In this document: in pieces, positions 1-11,863 of the stretch
Position numbering within the stretch: the stretch's first letter is position 1
Layout: each line of letters starts with the position of its first letter
NCBI GenBank assembly: GCA_905147135.1
Contig: LR990048.1
Location: 13,624,563 to 13,688,562 of the forward strand
Reading direction: 5' to 3'
Length of the DNA stretch: 64,000 bases
Source of the DNA: Blastobasis lacticolella
Lineage: Eukaryota > Arthropoda > Insecta > Lepidoptera > Blastobasidae
The notes under the pieces: generated by a model
The model's input: only the letters and a program-made list of their open reading frames with translations
Database searches by the model: none
What the model was told of the DNA's origin: nothing
Translations under genes and position numbers: made by a program

Positions 1-173
1 CGCGCTGGTGCGCGCATGCATATTATATTTCGCATACCCGCGTCGCGTATTCCAACCAAAGAATTTACTATTTCCGATAAGTAAATGCCTAACAATTATT
101 TGCGTATTAACAGAAACACGTTGCTACCAATAATGGAAAATAATTACCTGGGTATATTAAGTTATTTTAAAGC

Positions 174-468
174 ATCTGTGGCTTAATGGCTAGCGGGTCG
201 GTCTAGTAAGCGAGTTACCGAGTTCGATCCCCAATCTCATCCCCGATATCAACGACTTTTTGTAAGTTATGTACATAAGTTGAACATTAACCGATGCTCT
301 TACGGTTAGGGACACCATCGTTACCAGGTAACCATGATTCAATCTGGTCAGGTGCCCTCGTTGACAGGATCATGGAGGTCAGAGGACAGTCGCTCTGTAA
401 TTAACTAATGTGTCAAATATTGGATCAGGGTAAAAGCGGGCCCTCACGCATGAAAGCCAAGTTGATTT
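174..468 (+). repeat. tRNA-headed SINE, near full length
   Basis: The head carries an A-box-like TGGCTTAATGGCTAG (179-193) and a B-box-like GAGTTCGATCCCC (220-232). The central part contains CCGATGCTCTTACGG (292-306), shared with the copy at 43866-44200. The body starts GTAACCATGATTCAATCTGG and ends with GGCCCTC...GCCAAGTTGATT. This copy and that at 43866-44200 show the complete head-centre-body order of the family. Confidence 0.75.
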
Positions 469-470
469 CT

Positions 471-2120
471 TACTATAAAGATTTTTTACATAAAATATTT
501 CTCAATAACTATACCTATACTATAATATAGCGTCACGCAAAGGTATAGCTTATAATGAGCCTTATTTTGTCATTATAACAATTACTACAATGATTGAATT
601 CATCTCCAGCGCCATTGTAATTTAAATAGCAGAGTAGGTAACTCAACATGCGTATCAGTCGGCTAGCCAACAAATATTTTTTAATGTCTAGTCTAGGCTA
701 GGCTACGCTCAAGTCTAGGCTAAGCAGCCCTGAAGCATGCATGTTTACCGCCGAGTTTGATTGCACCTGATTCATTAACTGCAGCAGTGATTGGAAGATT
801 AGTGACGGCTGCGGCAGTTAACTTCGAAACGGTTGTAGATTCGATAAAATAACTTCATGAAATTAGTTTTTAGTAAATTTAAAGTGTGAGCATTCATTTT
901 CATTAACAAGCGGCGTTGTTTCGTTAGAATAACTTGGTACGGATTCAATAATTTTTGTAGATATTTCAAGAATGTATTTTTTCACCGTTAACTTAATAAG
1001 CCATGTTTAATATGATATGTTAAGTACCTATATGATTTGCAAATTATTCACAATAAACAATTCGTTATTGTGTTGCGATGAAGCTAGCTCTCGTACTGAC
1101 AGGGCATAAGCAAAATAAATAGCAATTTATATGACGGACGGACTCTAAATTTTCTTAGAGAGACTCTTTCTATATAGAGTCTATTGTACTAGTACTAGTG
1201 GACACGGCGCGACTTAGTTCGCGACACCTACTTTACCCCTACCTACCCTTTTTTCTTGCTTAAAACTTTCCTGTCTGTCATTGAAAACTGCATTAAAATC
1301 CGTTTTCGTAGTTTAAAAGATCTAAGCGTACATATGTACAGACGAGAAGCGACTATGTTTTATACTATGAATAGATAGAGCTGTTTCATACAAACTAAGT
1401 AAATTGTTGGAAGTTAGGAAGTTACCTTTACTTGACCAAACTACCCTTTGCTGGGCGTTAGCCAGTATTTAACATCGAGGGGAGTTGTACACTGGCCTGA
1501 ATAGTTTTAACTGTTTCAAATAATAATCTTTCATATTCGTAGCCAAGTAGTCGTAGATTACATTAGCTAAGTATGTAATATAAAAATATCTCGGCGTTAT
1601 AAGTAAAATTACTTACACGCAGCGAGCTCCAAACTTTTATAACTTTAGCGTCTTCTATAAAAACTTATTTTGGCAGTTTGTCTAACAATTATTCTGGTAT
1701 TCTAATGGGAAAATAATTATTTTGTTCTCATAAGATATAAACGATTTCTCGCACTTCCTATTACTTATGCTAATATTTATAAATCTTTCTAAGTTAAGAG
1801 TTAAACCCAAAGGGTTACTTCACTTGTAACCTAACCTATAAAAAATGTTGACGTTATGACATAAACGAAATTATAAGTATAAACGTCAACTTGAGAACCA
1901 CCTTCTTTATTCTTCATCAGGTAAAACGAGCGCTCTAAACTAACGTGTACTTATTTTAATAATTTATATTATTGGCATCTCCATGCTCCTTTCCTTGTTA
2001 TTATTATTTAGAATTCAATTATCAGTAAATATTTAGTTTGGGTATCTCTATCAATCAACCCAAACCAAATGTCAATAATTAATTCTAAGAACAACGTTAA
2101 ACACTTAGGCCTCTTGAAAG
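471..2120. other. Gene-free AT-rich stretch
   Basis: Nothing coding was recognised. There are only short inverted motifs such as GAGACTCTTTCTATATAGAGTCT (1160-1182 region). Confidence 0.5.
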
Positions 2121-2387
2121 CTCGTCCAACCCACTAAATATGAAAGAAAGAAATAAACATTTACGAAGCGTGAATGATCCAATATATAAATATTGCACAA
2201 ACATCACTAAGATATAGGAAGTAAGTATAAGATCTTATTACTACGCCTCTCGTCCAACCCGCTGAATATGAAATAAATAGACATTTACGAAGCGTGAATG
2301 ATCGAATCAATAAATATTGCACAAAAATCGTTAAGATATAGGAAGTAAGTACAGAAAAAACGCAGAATCTTATTACTACGCCTCTCT
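2121..2387. repeat. Two-copy tandem duplication, unit about 128 bp
   Basis: CTCGTCCAACCC, ACATTTACGAAGCGTGAATG, AAATATTGCACAAA and AAGATATAGGAAGTAAGTA recur in the same order at 2121 and 2249. Copy 2 has about 10 extra bases near its end. It holds no coding potential. Confidence 0.85.
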
Positions 2388-3444
2388 GTACCAACAAAAC
2401 CGAGCATTTGACCGTGACCACAAAATTCGTGACGAATCTGACCGGATCACTTTCGATTTTATCACTTTTATTTTACGCTACTAGCTATTGTGCAACGGGT
2501 GAAAATGCGGCGGCTTTAATAAGTGGCTGCTATGTCGATTAAATCATAATTGCATTGCGATCCGCGTTCGCGTTCTTTTCTTAACTTAAGCTTTGTGTCA
2601 GCAAACATAAATCTCGGATGAAAATGAAAAAATGAAAAAGTATTTATTGAATTAGGATTACGTTAATTAATCTCTTTTCAAAAGTCAAAAATCTAACGGA
2701 AAACAAAGGGAAGTTAAGCGAGCTCATCCAGGTAGGGGGCGACGCATGCAGACCGATCAGCGCGCGCGAGGGCTTACTCCGGAGGGATTGATATTGTGTT
2801 TCGAAATTGTATAATATTTGCGGGAGTCTGTTATTGCGGCCGTTATAAGACGTTGACTATGGAACATCTATGCTAAGGAAACAATAATATGGCGAGGTTT
2901 TTTAGGGTTGATAGCGGTATCAAAATGCGTTGTGTTTCAAACATTTCAGTGACGCCTATTATAGCTGCTATGTGACAAAGATATCCCACGAAATAGTGCC
3001 TTGAACCACTGGTATAAATACTAAGTAACTTTATTTTGAAATGGGTGAAGTGGATTTCTGACAATACTAAACAAATATTTTATTTAAAAACTATTGTTTT
3101 AATTTTAATATCAAAATAAGATTAATAAGTAAGTTATTAACAAGACCAATTAAATTTAAGCCGCTGAATTATTATCTCACTTACAAAAATATATGACGCC
3201 GTATACGAGACCACGAATGACACGTGCACTTTCATTTAATTGTAACGAAACCTTGGCCATGAACGCGGTACACGGAAGTGCAGCCCGTTTTAAGAATGTC
3301 TGTAGTTTACGATACAATTTAATAAAGTTTTCTTAGGTTAAGTTCAATCATTTTTTGTGGAATGTACCCACTTTTCTGTGGCATCACAGCTCCAGTAGGG
3401 AGAAATAGGCCGATCTCGCATCGGTATTTTTTTTAAATAAAAAC

Positions 3445-3550
3445 CTCCACAATCCTTCCAAAAAAGGATTCGGACCGGAAGATTGCAGATGTCCTGGACG
3501 ACGGTGACAATTTTCCATCAGGACCTCTCTAGGCAATAAAAAAATAAAAA
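3445..3550 (+). repeat. LINE 3' tail fragment
   Basis: TGGACGACGGTGACAATTTT, CCATCAGGACC and CTAGGCAATAAAAAAATAAA match the tails at 21862-21993 and 54495-54622. Only the terminal 100 bp are present. Confidence 0.5.
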
Positions 3551-3993
3551 GTTTGTTGAAAGATTAAAAAAATACGAGTTAAAATGATGTATTTGCATCA
3601 CGTTGTCGGCAGTTAGAAATACCTACACTCATAAATCATGAACCCTTCCCGTATATTAGCCTACGTCTCTATTTGTACTGTGTGGGCAGTGTAATTAGGC
3701 GACTCTCGACCGTAATGCCATGTCATATGACACTAAGTGGCCATCTCTAATAGCACCATACACACGTCAATTTACTCTTACTGAACGGGGAAACAGAAAA
3801 ATACGTCATGGTCTCCTTCTTCTGCGGGGTCTATTAGACAAGCTTTAATAGCATGTCTTAGTAAATGCTACTAATAGCTAGGTAGGGTAGCTCATTTCTA
3901 ACTTCGTTGGTTTGCTTTCCAAGCAAGATATCGTACCTATTTATTGTCGTTTGACTACTCATATACCTATGTTATATGAATGCAAATACAATA

Positions 3994-4205
3994 TCTATAA
4001 TCATAACAGTCCACTGCAGAACTTAGGGCCTCTCCCACCAGAGGAGAGGTTATTGCCATAATCTCCACGCTTGGTAGGCAGGTAGGATGCGGTAGGATCG
4101 CAGTGTTATAAATATAATAATGGAAAACACTGCTGCCCATTTTCCATTTTTCTCAAAAACATTAGTCGCCTTGTACGACACACACAAGTGTAAGGGGTTA
4201 ATAAT
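3994..4205 (-). repeat. Second SINE-like family (CAGTCCACTGCAG), copy 1
   Basis: Marker strings are AACAGTCCACTGCAG, GGTTATTGCCATAATCTCC, AATGGAAAACACTGCTGCCC and TAGTCGCCTTGTACGAC. Other copies lie at 20860, 39764 and 63118. In those copies the end at low coordinates carries ATCATC units, that is a (GAT)n 3' tail on the minus strand, pointing to retroposition by an RTE-type LINE. Confidence 0.65.
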
Positions 4206-4569
4206 TATCGAGAAACTAATTAGCTGACCCCACAGCTGTTGTTCTCTTTCGAAATACAGTAACGGTCTTGAATTCATAAAAAAACAACATAGAACCTGTA
4301 TACTCATTCATAACGTTCGTAAACAAAACGCACGTGGCTCGCTCCCATTTCTACTCCATGCATTGACTTTTGTGATTGTATGAGAATAATGTTATAATGA
4401 TTATGAAATACATTATCATATTCACGGTCACGATCCCTTGGGTGTTGTACTTAGTGATGAATAGCTAAACAACAAAGGCAGTTTGCATGCACATTTTCTT
4501 TGTTGACTTGACTTTTGTCTAATCACTATATATCTATCACTTTTTGGAATGGCATATTGTAAGCTGGCA

Positions 4570-4705
4570 TATTCAGGCGAATGTGTTACCATGATCCAAT
4601 ACGGTCAGGTTCCCCTGGTAGTAGTCGCTCCACCGCCTAATCTTGGATCATGGTCTAGGTGGACTCCAGGCCCGTGCGCGATTATCGCCAAGATGATTAT
4701 TATAA
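4570..4705 (+). repeat. SINE copy, head missing and internally deleted
   Basis: Body part of the tRNA-headed SINE, beginning GTGTTACCATGATCCAA and ending CGCCAAGATGATTATT. The middle segment is shortened compared with other copies. Confidence 0.65.
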
Positions 4706-5025
4706 TGTAAGCTGAAATGTCCGAAGGAACTTCCAGTTTCGGTTTTGGGTAGTTTTGGCGCTAAATTGGGTTTCAGTAGATACCGAAAGCAGGTTTCGAC
4801 TAGACTACTCTCATAAGCTGTACTATCTGTTGAAGACCTCGGTATGAATTTGGATAAAACCAAAGTCTTTAGGTACTGCATGCTCACATTGACCCAGGAC
4901 CTGTTACTGTCGAAATCTTGAAGTTTGTTATTTCTAGTGCGAAGCAACTTTGAGAGAGAGGCCAAGAGGTGGATGCGGCGGTATGTTTCGGAAACTTTCG
5001 AAGTCTCAACCTTGCCCCAGATCAA
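4648..5025 (-). other. Unassigned 125-codon open frame
   Basis: An open frame beginning MIWGKVETSKVSETYRR. Its last 15 or so codons run into the SINE at 4570-4705, so it ends in repeat sequence. No family is recognised, and no partner exon or signal peptide is visible. It is kept here only to describe this otherwise gene-free stretch. Confidence 0.1.
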
Positions 5026-5040
5026 TTTGTTTGAATGTAA

Positions 5041-6545
5041 GTAAACAAACTACTGTTACATACCTCGTCAATCCGCCAAAACAAAAGAACAGAATGTGAA
5101 TTCACACCATTTCCATGGCCAGACCAAGTGTCCGACCGACACATGCATCTTTATCAAATGAGAAAGGCTAAGACAGGGATTATTACATTAATGCACAACC
5201 TGGTATATTCTAAGTTTATTATTATAACGTTTGCATCAACGTTTGCGTTTTTATAATAACTAAATAACATAAAAATAAGTCGAAACCACCAAGCTGGTTT
5301 TTGGCTTGGTTGGGTGATTTAACACACAACACCAATGTTTTTTTAAACGACTTCGAAAAAGGAGGAGGTTATGCTCGGAGGGGTGTATATATTATGTATG
5401 TTTTGTACGTTGACCGATTTCTTTGCCAAATGTGAATCGATATTTTGAACCACCAGCCGTGAGATCATAAATACGGACACAGTAAAGAAACTATACTGTG
5501 CGGATATACAAATCCTACAGGCTAGTTCATAATAATACAAAACTTCAATACCTTAACTTAAATTTTGTAATTTGTTTTGCGATCTTAGAAAGCGAAGAAA
5601 CACAGAAATTAGCCTCTTGAACGTGATTTGTTAGCATTTACGCGACTACATTACTTTGCTTGTCATCGTAGTAGGAGTATCACTATACTTAACAACTTTA
5701 CTAGAGAAACATGAGTTGCGTAAAAATGTGCCAAATTATCACATTGAGTAATTATAACACGCTCACATTTCCGACGCAACTGACCGTCCAGCCAATCAAG
5801 CAACCCTTGAAGCGAAAAATTGTGCCAATGATTAGAACAACATGCATCGAACAATCGTGAAACGGTCGCTGAGAAATGCCGCGATTTGTAAACACCACAC
5901 TTTGTTTGGTACATGTTCGTAACCAGCGCTTCGGGCCCATTGTAACAAACTTTATGCGTTTGATTACGCAACGGCATGCGCTGAAAAGTGCCAGCTATTG
6001 CCTATAAATTGAAATCTAGCCAAACGTGTTGAGCTATGTTTACTAACACGCGCCGGACACTTCCGATTGTGCATAGATTAAACCGTACGTGAAACGTGAC
6101 CGGTTGCGATGTCTTTGAATGGGTTTATGCAAGAACCCTCGGCTAGCTGCGGCTAAGTCATTCGTTGACAGTTGGCATCGGATGTTGTTGTGGTGTAGGT
6201 AAAACGTTTGCAGTTTATGAAGGTGTAATCGATAGACATATTATGAATGCACTATTTACTTTTTAGTAGTTTTTTAAATATTGTCAACTCAAGGTAAAAA
6301 TAAAAATTGTCGCTTACGGTAGGTACTTTCTGGAGGCTCAAGTGCAATAGTTAAATTGTTTCGGCCGATCAAACAATGTAGCTAAACCATTGATCCCAAC
6401 CATAATATGAACAAACAAAAGTTATTGTAAACAGTTTTTATCCCTAACTTAAAATGGTTTTAAGAGGGCGAAACGTTTCCCAAAATGTTTATTTTGGACA
6501 CCTTTGCCCACCTTCCTCCCTCCTTCCTTCTTTTCCTGCAAAAAT
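5041..6545. other. Gene-free stretch with an unsupported ORF
   Basis: A 104-codon minus-strand frame at 5663-5977 has no recognisable domain, splice partner or repeat match. Nothing else is recognised. Confidence 0.4.
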
Positions 6546-6895
6546 TAATCATCTTGGCGCTAACGTCCCAGTTGTGCTCACGCGCGCGACGGCCCTGGTC
6601 TGCCTTAACCATAATCCAGAATTTGGTAAACCAGATAATTACAGTGGAGCGACTGCTACCTGGCCTCCGTGACCCTATTAATAGGGAACCTGACCATATT
6701 TTATCATGGTTACACAATCAGTTGCCTTAATTTACAGGATGTTTTTCCACGCCGTATGATTGTCGGTTAGTGTTCAACTAATGTATGTACATAACTCAGA
6801 AAAAAGCCATTGAGATATGGCCGCAATGGGATTCGAACAAGGTACCTCTCGCTTATGAGTCGGAAACCGTAATCACTCGGCCACCGACACTCTCT
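6546..6895 (-). repeat. tRNA-headed SINE, full length
   Basis: On the minus strand the head at 6820-6895 has TGGCCGAGTGATTACGG (A box) and GTTCGAATCCCATT (B box). The body runs down to AGCGCCAAGATGATTAA at 6546. The tRNA-like head resembles a Ser/Leu-type tRNA D-arm, but acceptor pairing is lost and a retroposon body follows. Confidence 0.8.
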
Positions 6896-8071
6896 TAATT
6901 TTTGTAATATAGTAAATAATAGATGGAAAAATTTAACCATTTATTTGTAAAATAAACATTTAATTGGACATCAATCAATTGAAAAAGAAACCAACAAATA
7001 TAAATTAGGTTTACCTATTTTTTTTTATTATATATAATAATAATAACAAAGTAGATTATATTAATTCTCCACTTAATTCAGATTTTTGTTTAAATTATGA
7101 AATAAATAATTTGTAACGGCTGTCTCAATGCCTGCCTATACACCTTCTAACTATGTTGTGTAAGAGAAAAACCAGAAAAACAACCCTATATTTTAAAAAA
7201 CAATGTTAAATAAGTACCGATATTTTTATTTACATTTACTAAAATTAGTCATCTCCCGCTTTTTCTCCCGCGACCATTCAAAACTGCTCAAAACCTAAAC
7301 ATATTCGACATTTATTGAGTCGTTCATCTATGATTGCTATGTCTCTGCAATTTAATAAGTATAATTCTTTTTCAACAGGCAATGTCATGCTGTGAGCTCG
7401 GGAGGCCCAGAATTAAGTAACCATTTAAGACCGTGGCGCCATTGGTTCTTGGCGACTTGAGCAATGCATGGCCCTATCACGAAACTTAAAGGTCACTTAC
7501 AGATTTTAGAGTGTAGCGCCTAAATACCGGCATTGCTGTTCGAAACCTGGATAAAAGTAATGTAAAACTATTTACATGCAAGTCGTCTTAGCTATATAAA
7601 TCTTGACATTCAAAATTTGAAATTGATTTTATTTTATTAGACATTCTTTATATACATTGACATTTTAATTAGACATTTAATTATTTGACATGTAACATGT
7701 ATAATATGGACTACTGTGTCCGAATTAAATTTATTTAATTTAATTATTTATTCTAAATCAAAGACGCTCTTTAACCTACATTAGGAATATGAATTACACA
7801 GGATTAGACACTATTATATGCAACTAACTCTCTGCCTGCGGCGCTCTGCGCGCGTGATCTACACATTATATCGCTTAAGTGAAAAAAGGTAACTTTCGCA
7901 TTCTGGTCAAGAGTATGTCGGTGGATCCTAAATAGAAAATGACTATGAGTATATTAAAAAGGAAATAACAATACAATTGGTTCAAAAACACAACCTATGA
8001 TCATACGAATTACGAACAACCTACTTATGTAAATTACAATTATTTACAATGTTCAATTTATTTTATGCAGT
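6896..8071. other. Gene-free, very AT-rich stretch
   Basis: Long A/T runs and many TAAT motifs; no open frame of note and no known repeat recognised. Confidence 0.5.
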
Positions 8072-8131
8072 CTACACTAGTGGACACCACAGGCGACAAT
8101 ATAATTTATACAAAATTAAGATGAAATAATC

Positions 8132-8305
8132 TAAATAATCGCCATAATTACGTTCATGTCCCGGTTGTGCTCTCGCGCACGAGGACCCGAAGTCCGCCTT
8201 GACAATGATATAGGGTTTGGCAGATCAGGTAACTACAGTACAGCGACTGCCATCTGATCTCTGTGACCTTAACAGGGAAAACTGGCCAGATTAGATAATA
8301 TCATA
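8132..8305 (-). repeat. SINE body in left arm of the inverted duplication
   Basis: Contains the family core (GTGCTCTCGCGCACGAGG; TTGGCAGATCAGGTAA). It lies directly inside the 58-bp inverted arm at 8072-8131 and is the mirror partner of the SINE at 9084-9245. Confidence 0.7.
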
Positions 8306-9083
8306 CCCGCCTGCTTCCGCCGCCTGTTGTTTATTCTGTTTTGTACTAAAAGTACTTATGAACAAGCATTGATGAACGAGCCTGTTTAGTTATACAGTCT
8401 GTAGTTACACGGCGTGTCTACAAACATAACTGGTACAATGACGGCGTTGTTGAATTTAGTATTGCCGAATAATGTTATTTCAATTGACAACATTTAGTTC
8501 CAGTTTTGGTCACCTGGTCAAATACCTAAGTTTGTGGAAACGTGTGGGTAACTTGACATAAGCCCTGTATAATTCCACAAACTACCTGACGCGGTAACCA
8601 AAGCTAAAACTAAGTTTTGAAATGTCATACCAATTCCAACAACAGCGACTTTGTTAAACTTTTGACATGTGAAAAGTATTTTGACATAAGCCTTGTATAG
8701 TTACACACTCGTTCAACAAGCGTGCAACGCTTGATCAACGTATAAACATTTTCTATTAGTAAGACCGTCTGTATTTATGCTTTCAAGTGTTCATTCATTC
8801 ATTCATCATATTTGAAGTTCACCTACACACATTACTATCAACCACGCTTTTGTTCTTAGGCACAATGCTACTAGAACAAATAAAACAGGGCCACCTCGTA
8901 GTTTACGTTAATGGATTACAGTGTCTATTTAAAGTTATGATTTTATGACCACTGTTCAAGCAAATCTAATTACAGTGGCCCCACCATTGCGTAATTAAGT
9001 CATCAAATCACCATAAACAAAAATTACGATTAGTAGGTAGGTATACATACCTAGGTTAGACTTAAGATTGATTATTTCTGAAG

Positions 9084-9245
9084 GCGACTGAATGTGTAAC
9101 CAAGATCCAATCTGGTCAGTTTGCCCTGGTAGCAGGGTCTCAGAGGTCAGATGGCTGCCAAAAACAGGATCATGGTCAAGGTGGACCCCGGGCCCTCGTG
9201 CGCAAGAGCACATTCGGAACATTAACACCCAGTTGATGATTATAT
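9084..9245 (+). repeat. SINE body in right arm of the inverted duplication
   Basis: Starts AAGGCGACTGAATGTGTAACC and includes CCCTGGTAGCAGGGTCTCAG and GGGCCCTCGTGCGCAAGAG. Lies just inside the arm at 9250-9306. Confidence 0.7.
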
Positions 9246-9248
9246 TGA

Positions 9249-10353
9249 TTATTTTCTTCTTAATTGAGCATAAACTGTATTGTCGCCTGTGGTGTCCAGT
9301 AGTGTAGAAAGCGTAGAATAAATTGCGAGAAGTGTCATGGAGACAAAACCTTCATACACCATGAACTGGGGTGCTGCGTTATCTGCTCCGTGCGACTCGT
9401 ATGAAATCAGCTTGACAAGTGTGGAACTTTCGGGAATTATTTGCGAAGAGTGATGGACTTTTTCGCAATCTGTCAAAGTATCCCGAGTTCCTAGTCAAGC
9501 ATTACCGATATTTACTTATACATTGATTCAAAATTATTAAGTAGCTAGTCCTAGTTATTCTTTGATAAAATATTTATGACAAACTAGATGAGAACAAAAT
9601 CCGCCAATGGCTATTATTTGTGCAATAAATAAATATAATTTATTTCAAGTTTCACAGACTCATATACTTATCACATTTCATTAATAATTATAGTTTTTAA
9701 TAAATACATTCGTCATCAGCATTACGATGTCATTTTAGAATCCATTCATGTCATAATCATTAAATGAAATAAACATCACAATGTCAGTTAAACTTATAAA
9801 AATGTCAGCCTTTAAATCTATGTATTGCATGTCAAAATATGGAGATCAATTTATTATAAGTAGCAGGTACAGAATTAATATCAATGTCAAAATAAAATAA
9901 AATTATTATTATGATTATTAAAATGACAGTATGAAATAAAATTTATAATGAAAGTAATTAATGCAATAAAATCTTAAACTAAATAAATAAAATGATGAAC
10001 CATATTAACTATTTAAAGACAATTAAAACATTATAACGCAACTAAAAAGTTTAAATACTCTTGTAACAACACTCACTTTTTTACAAGTTGCGACGTTCTA
10101 CATAAACGCGTAATGGACTCATAATTAGAATTTAATTTACATTACTCATTAAAATGTTATTGGTACTTTTAAATTCTTTACGATTTGTGCGCACAATATC
10201 AGAACGTAATCGTTTAATGCTAGGGATAAATCTTAGCGTAGAAACGGCATGGCGGTTAACCACGCCAGTCGCGCAATTTCGCTCCTTACTAGCTAGAATA
10301 AGTATGAAAAATAATAAAGACAAATAAACTGAATGTTTAGGTAGCAGTTTCAT
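9249..10353 (-). pseudogene. Possible two-exon small gene or its remnant
   Basis: Exon 1, 10290-10353, would encode the hydrophobic MKLLPKHSVYLSLLFFILIL, a signal-peptide-like start, with donor A|GTAAGG. Exon 2, 9249-9490, has acceptor ctag|GA in matching phase and encodes 79 residues (LTDCEKVHHSSQIIPES ... FVSMTLLAIYSTLSTLL) ending in TAA inside the inverted arm. The product would be about 100 residues with a second hydrophobic stretch. No family is recognised. The last codons overlap repeat sequence, so this may be chance or decayed. The acceptor has a poor pyrimidine tract. Confidence 0.2.
9600..10130. other. Very AT-rich gene-free stretch
   Basis: Repeated ATGTCA/AAATGTCA motifs (9727, 9780, 9800, 9829, 9883) are scattered without a fixed period. 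Nothing coding was seen. Confidence 0.4.
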
Positions 10354-10440
10354 CGTCTTCTTAATTTGTCCGTATTATTACGAGAAATGTCATCTACTGA
10401 CATACCACTCGTCGGAAAATACGAGTAGTATTGTTGTCAT

Positions 10441-10608
10441 TATCATCTAGGCGTTAAGTCCCGCGTGTGCTCTCGTCTGCGAGGGCCTAGGGTCCGCCTT
10501 GACCATGATCCTGGATTTAGCAGATCAAGTAATTATTGTGGAGCGACAGCTATCTGACTTCCGTTACCCTGCTAGCAGGGGAAGCTAACAGATTGAATAA
10601 TGGCACAC
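10441..10608 (-). repeat. SINE body copy
   Basis: Shows the family core in reverse orientation: CATCTAGGCGTTAAGTCC, then CGAGGGCCTAGGGTCCGCC, then GATCAAGTAATTATTGTGG. The tRNA head is missing. Confidence 0.7.
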
Positions 10609-10799
10609 GTCGGAAAATAGTAACATGGCCAATTTCAGACTCATTTGAACTTGCTTACTTGCTAAATAGTTTTAGATGTTTCGACTGTACACTAGTCAGT
10701 GGTAAATAATGCACATCGACTATTTTCGACTTGGTATTTCTCATACCCGTGCGATAGAGACGACACTGCGAAGCCGGACAAGAATTTACCATCGATATA

Positions 10800-10945
10800 T
10801 TTTTTTTTATACTAGCAAGGCATTTGACCGCCAGCTCACCTCGTGGTAAGTGACGATGCGGTCGTTGATGGAGCATTCCTGTCCAGGAACAGCCTATTCA
10901 CTCTAGCCTTGAAGGCGTCTAGATTATAATTATTTCCCGCTAACT
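10800..10945 (-). mobile_element. LINE C-terminal fragment
   Basis: The minus strand reads [18 protein letters not shown], then RNAPSTTAS, the C-terminal signature of a lepidopteran LINE. A second copy of the same family lies at 33690-33966. The neighbouring 10680-10790 shares TAATGCAC-TCGACTA and CGAAGC strings with 29205-29275. Confidence 0.6.
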
Positions 10946-11863
10946 AGAATTTACCGTCGGTTTCTCTAACACCTGTATTCAGACACGTTACTATGAGGTC
11001 TCCTAATGCGCGGCTTCAATACAAATACTTAAGTAGCAATCGGTACTATGAATCTGTCAAAAACAACGAAATCGACTATGAGAATGCACATTCACTTATT
11101 AAACAAGTATTGTTAACGATCCATAGATCAGAAGTTGTAATAATGCAGTGACCCGAATGTAGTTTAATGCGTGTAACTTAGAAGACTGTCACGAATCAAA
11201 CACAAAGGTCTCATTCATCATCTTCATTTTTTTAAGTGTAGGTAACGTTATTCAGAATGTTCCTACAACGCCATACATATAAGATATGAGAGTTCGTCTA
11301 AGTTACAACAAGAATAGAATAGAGAATAGAATAGAATAGAGATTTATTTTATGCTTCATGCACATACAAACAACTTATGCTAGTAAAGAACAAATTATAA
11401 AAATATATCAAAAAAGTACAAGTTAAATTGTCACGACGTAACTTAAACAATATAACAACCTATATGTAAGTCGTATGTGTGTGCTGTAGCACAAAAAGGT
11501 CTTGACTCAGCATAGTGTTGCCCGGCAGAGCAACATACTGGTATTCTGCCAAAACCTGAGTAGGTTCACGGAAACTCTGAAACAGATATGTAATGTAAAA
11601 TAATATACTTAATGTGAATTGTTTAAAGTGATAAATATAATAATAATAACATAATAATCTGAAATGTGTGCATTTTAGTATATGTAGATAGAGAAACAAA
11701 TAATAGTAGAAACAAATAATTCATCTAAGTAGGTATATATTATAAATATAATTTACTGCATATATAATTCAATAATAAAAATCAAACAAACACAGATAGA
11801 CTGTTGGTAGGTAGTTTAGGTAGGCATGCTCCCTCTGGTCACACAAATACCTGATATGCTACT

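Larger units (their letters stand above)
8072..9306. repeat. Long inverted duplication (arms about 235 bp, each containing a SINE)
   Basis: The left arm 8072-8131 and right arm 9250-9306 are inverted copies: CTACACTA, then TGGACACCACAGGCGACAAT, TTTAT and AATTAAGA recur in reverse complement with a handful of mismatches. Inside each arm lies a SINE body in mirrored orientation (8132-8305 and 9084-9245). The spacer is about 780 bp. The structure is either an inverted duplication of a segment that already held a SINE, or a foldback or TIR element. Confidence 0.65.

Noticed and set aside
4648..5025. 125-codon minus-strand frame considered as a gene
   Set aside because: It ends in SINE sequence and has no recognised domain; listed only as an unassigned frame.
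5663..5977. 104-codon minus-strand frame
   Set aside because: No domain, splice partner or homologous repeat could be seen.
6820..6895. tRNA-like sequence with A and B boxes (also at 178-243, 44120-44200, 49212-49250)
   Set aside because: The acceptor and anticodon stems do not pair and a retroposon body follows each, so these are SINE heads rather than tRNA genes.
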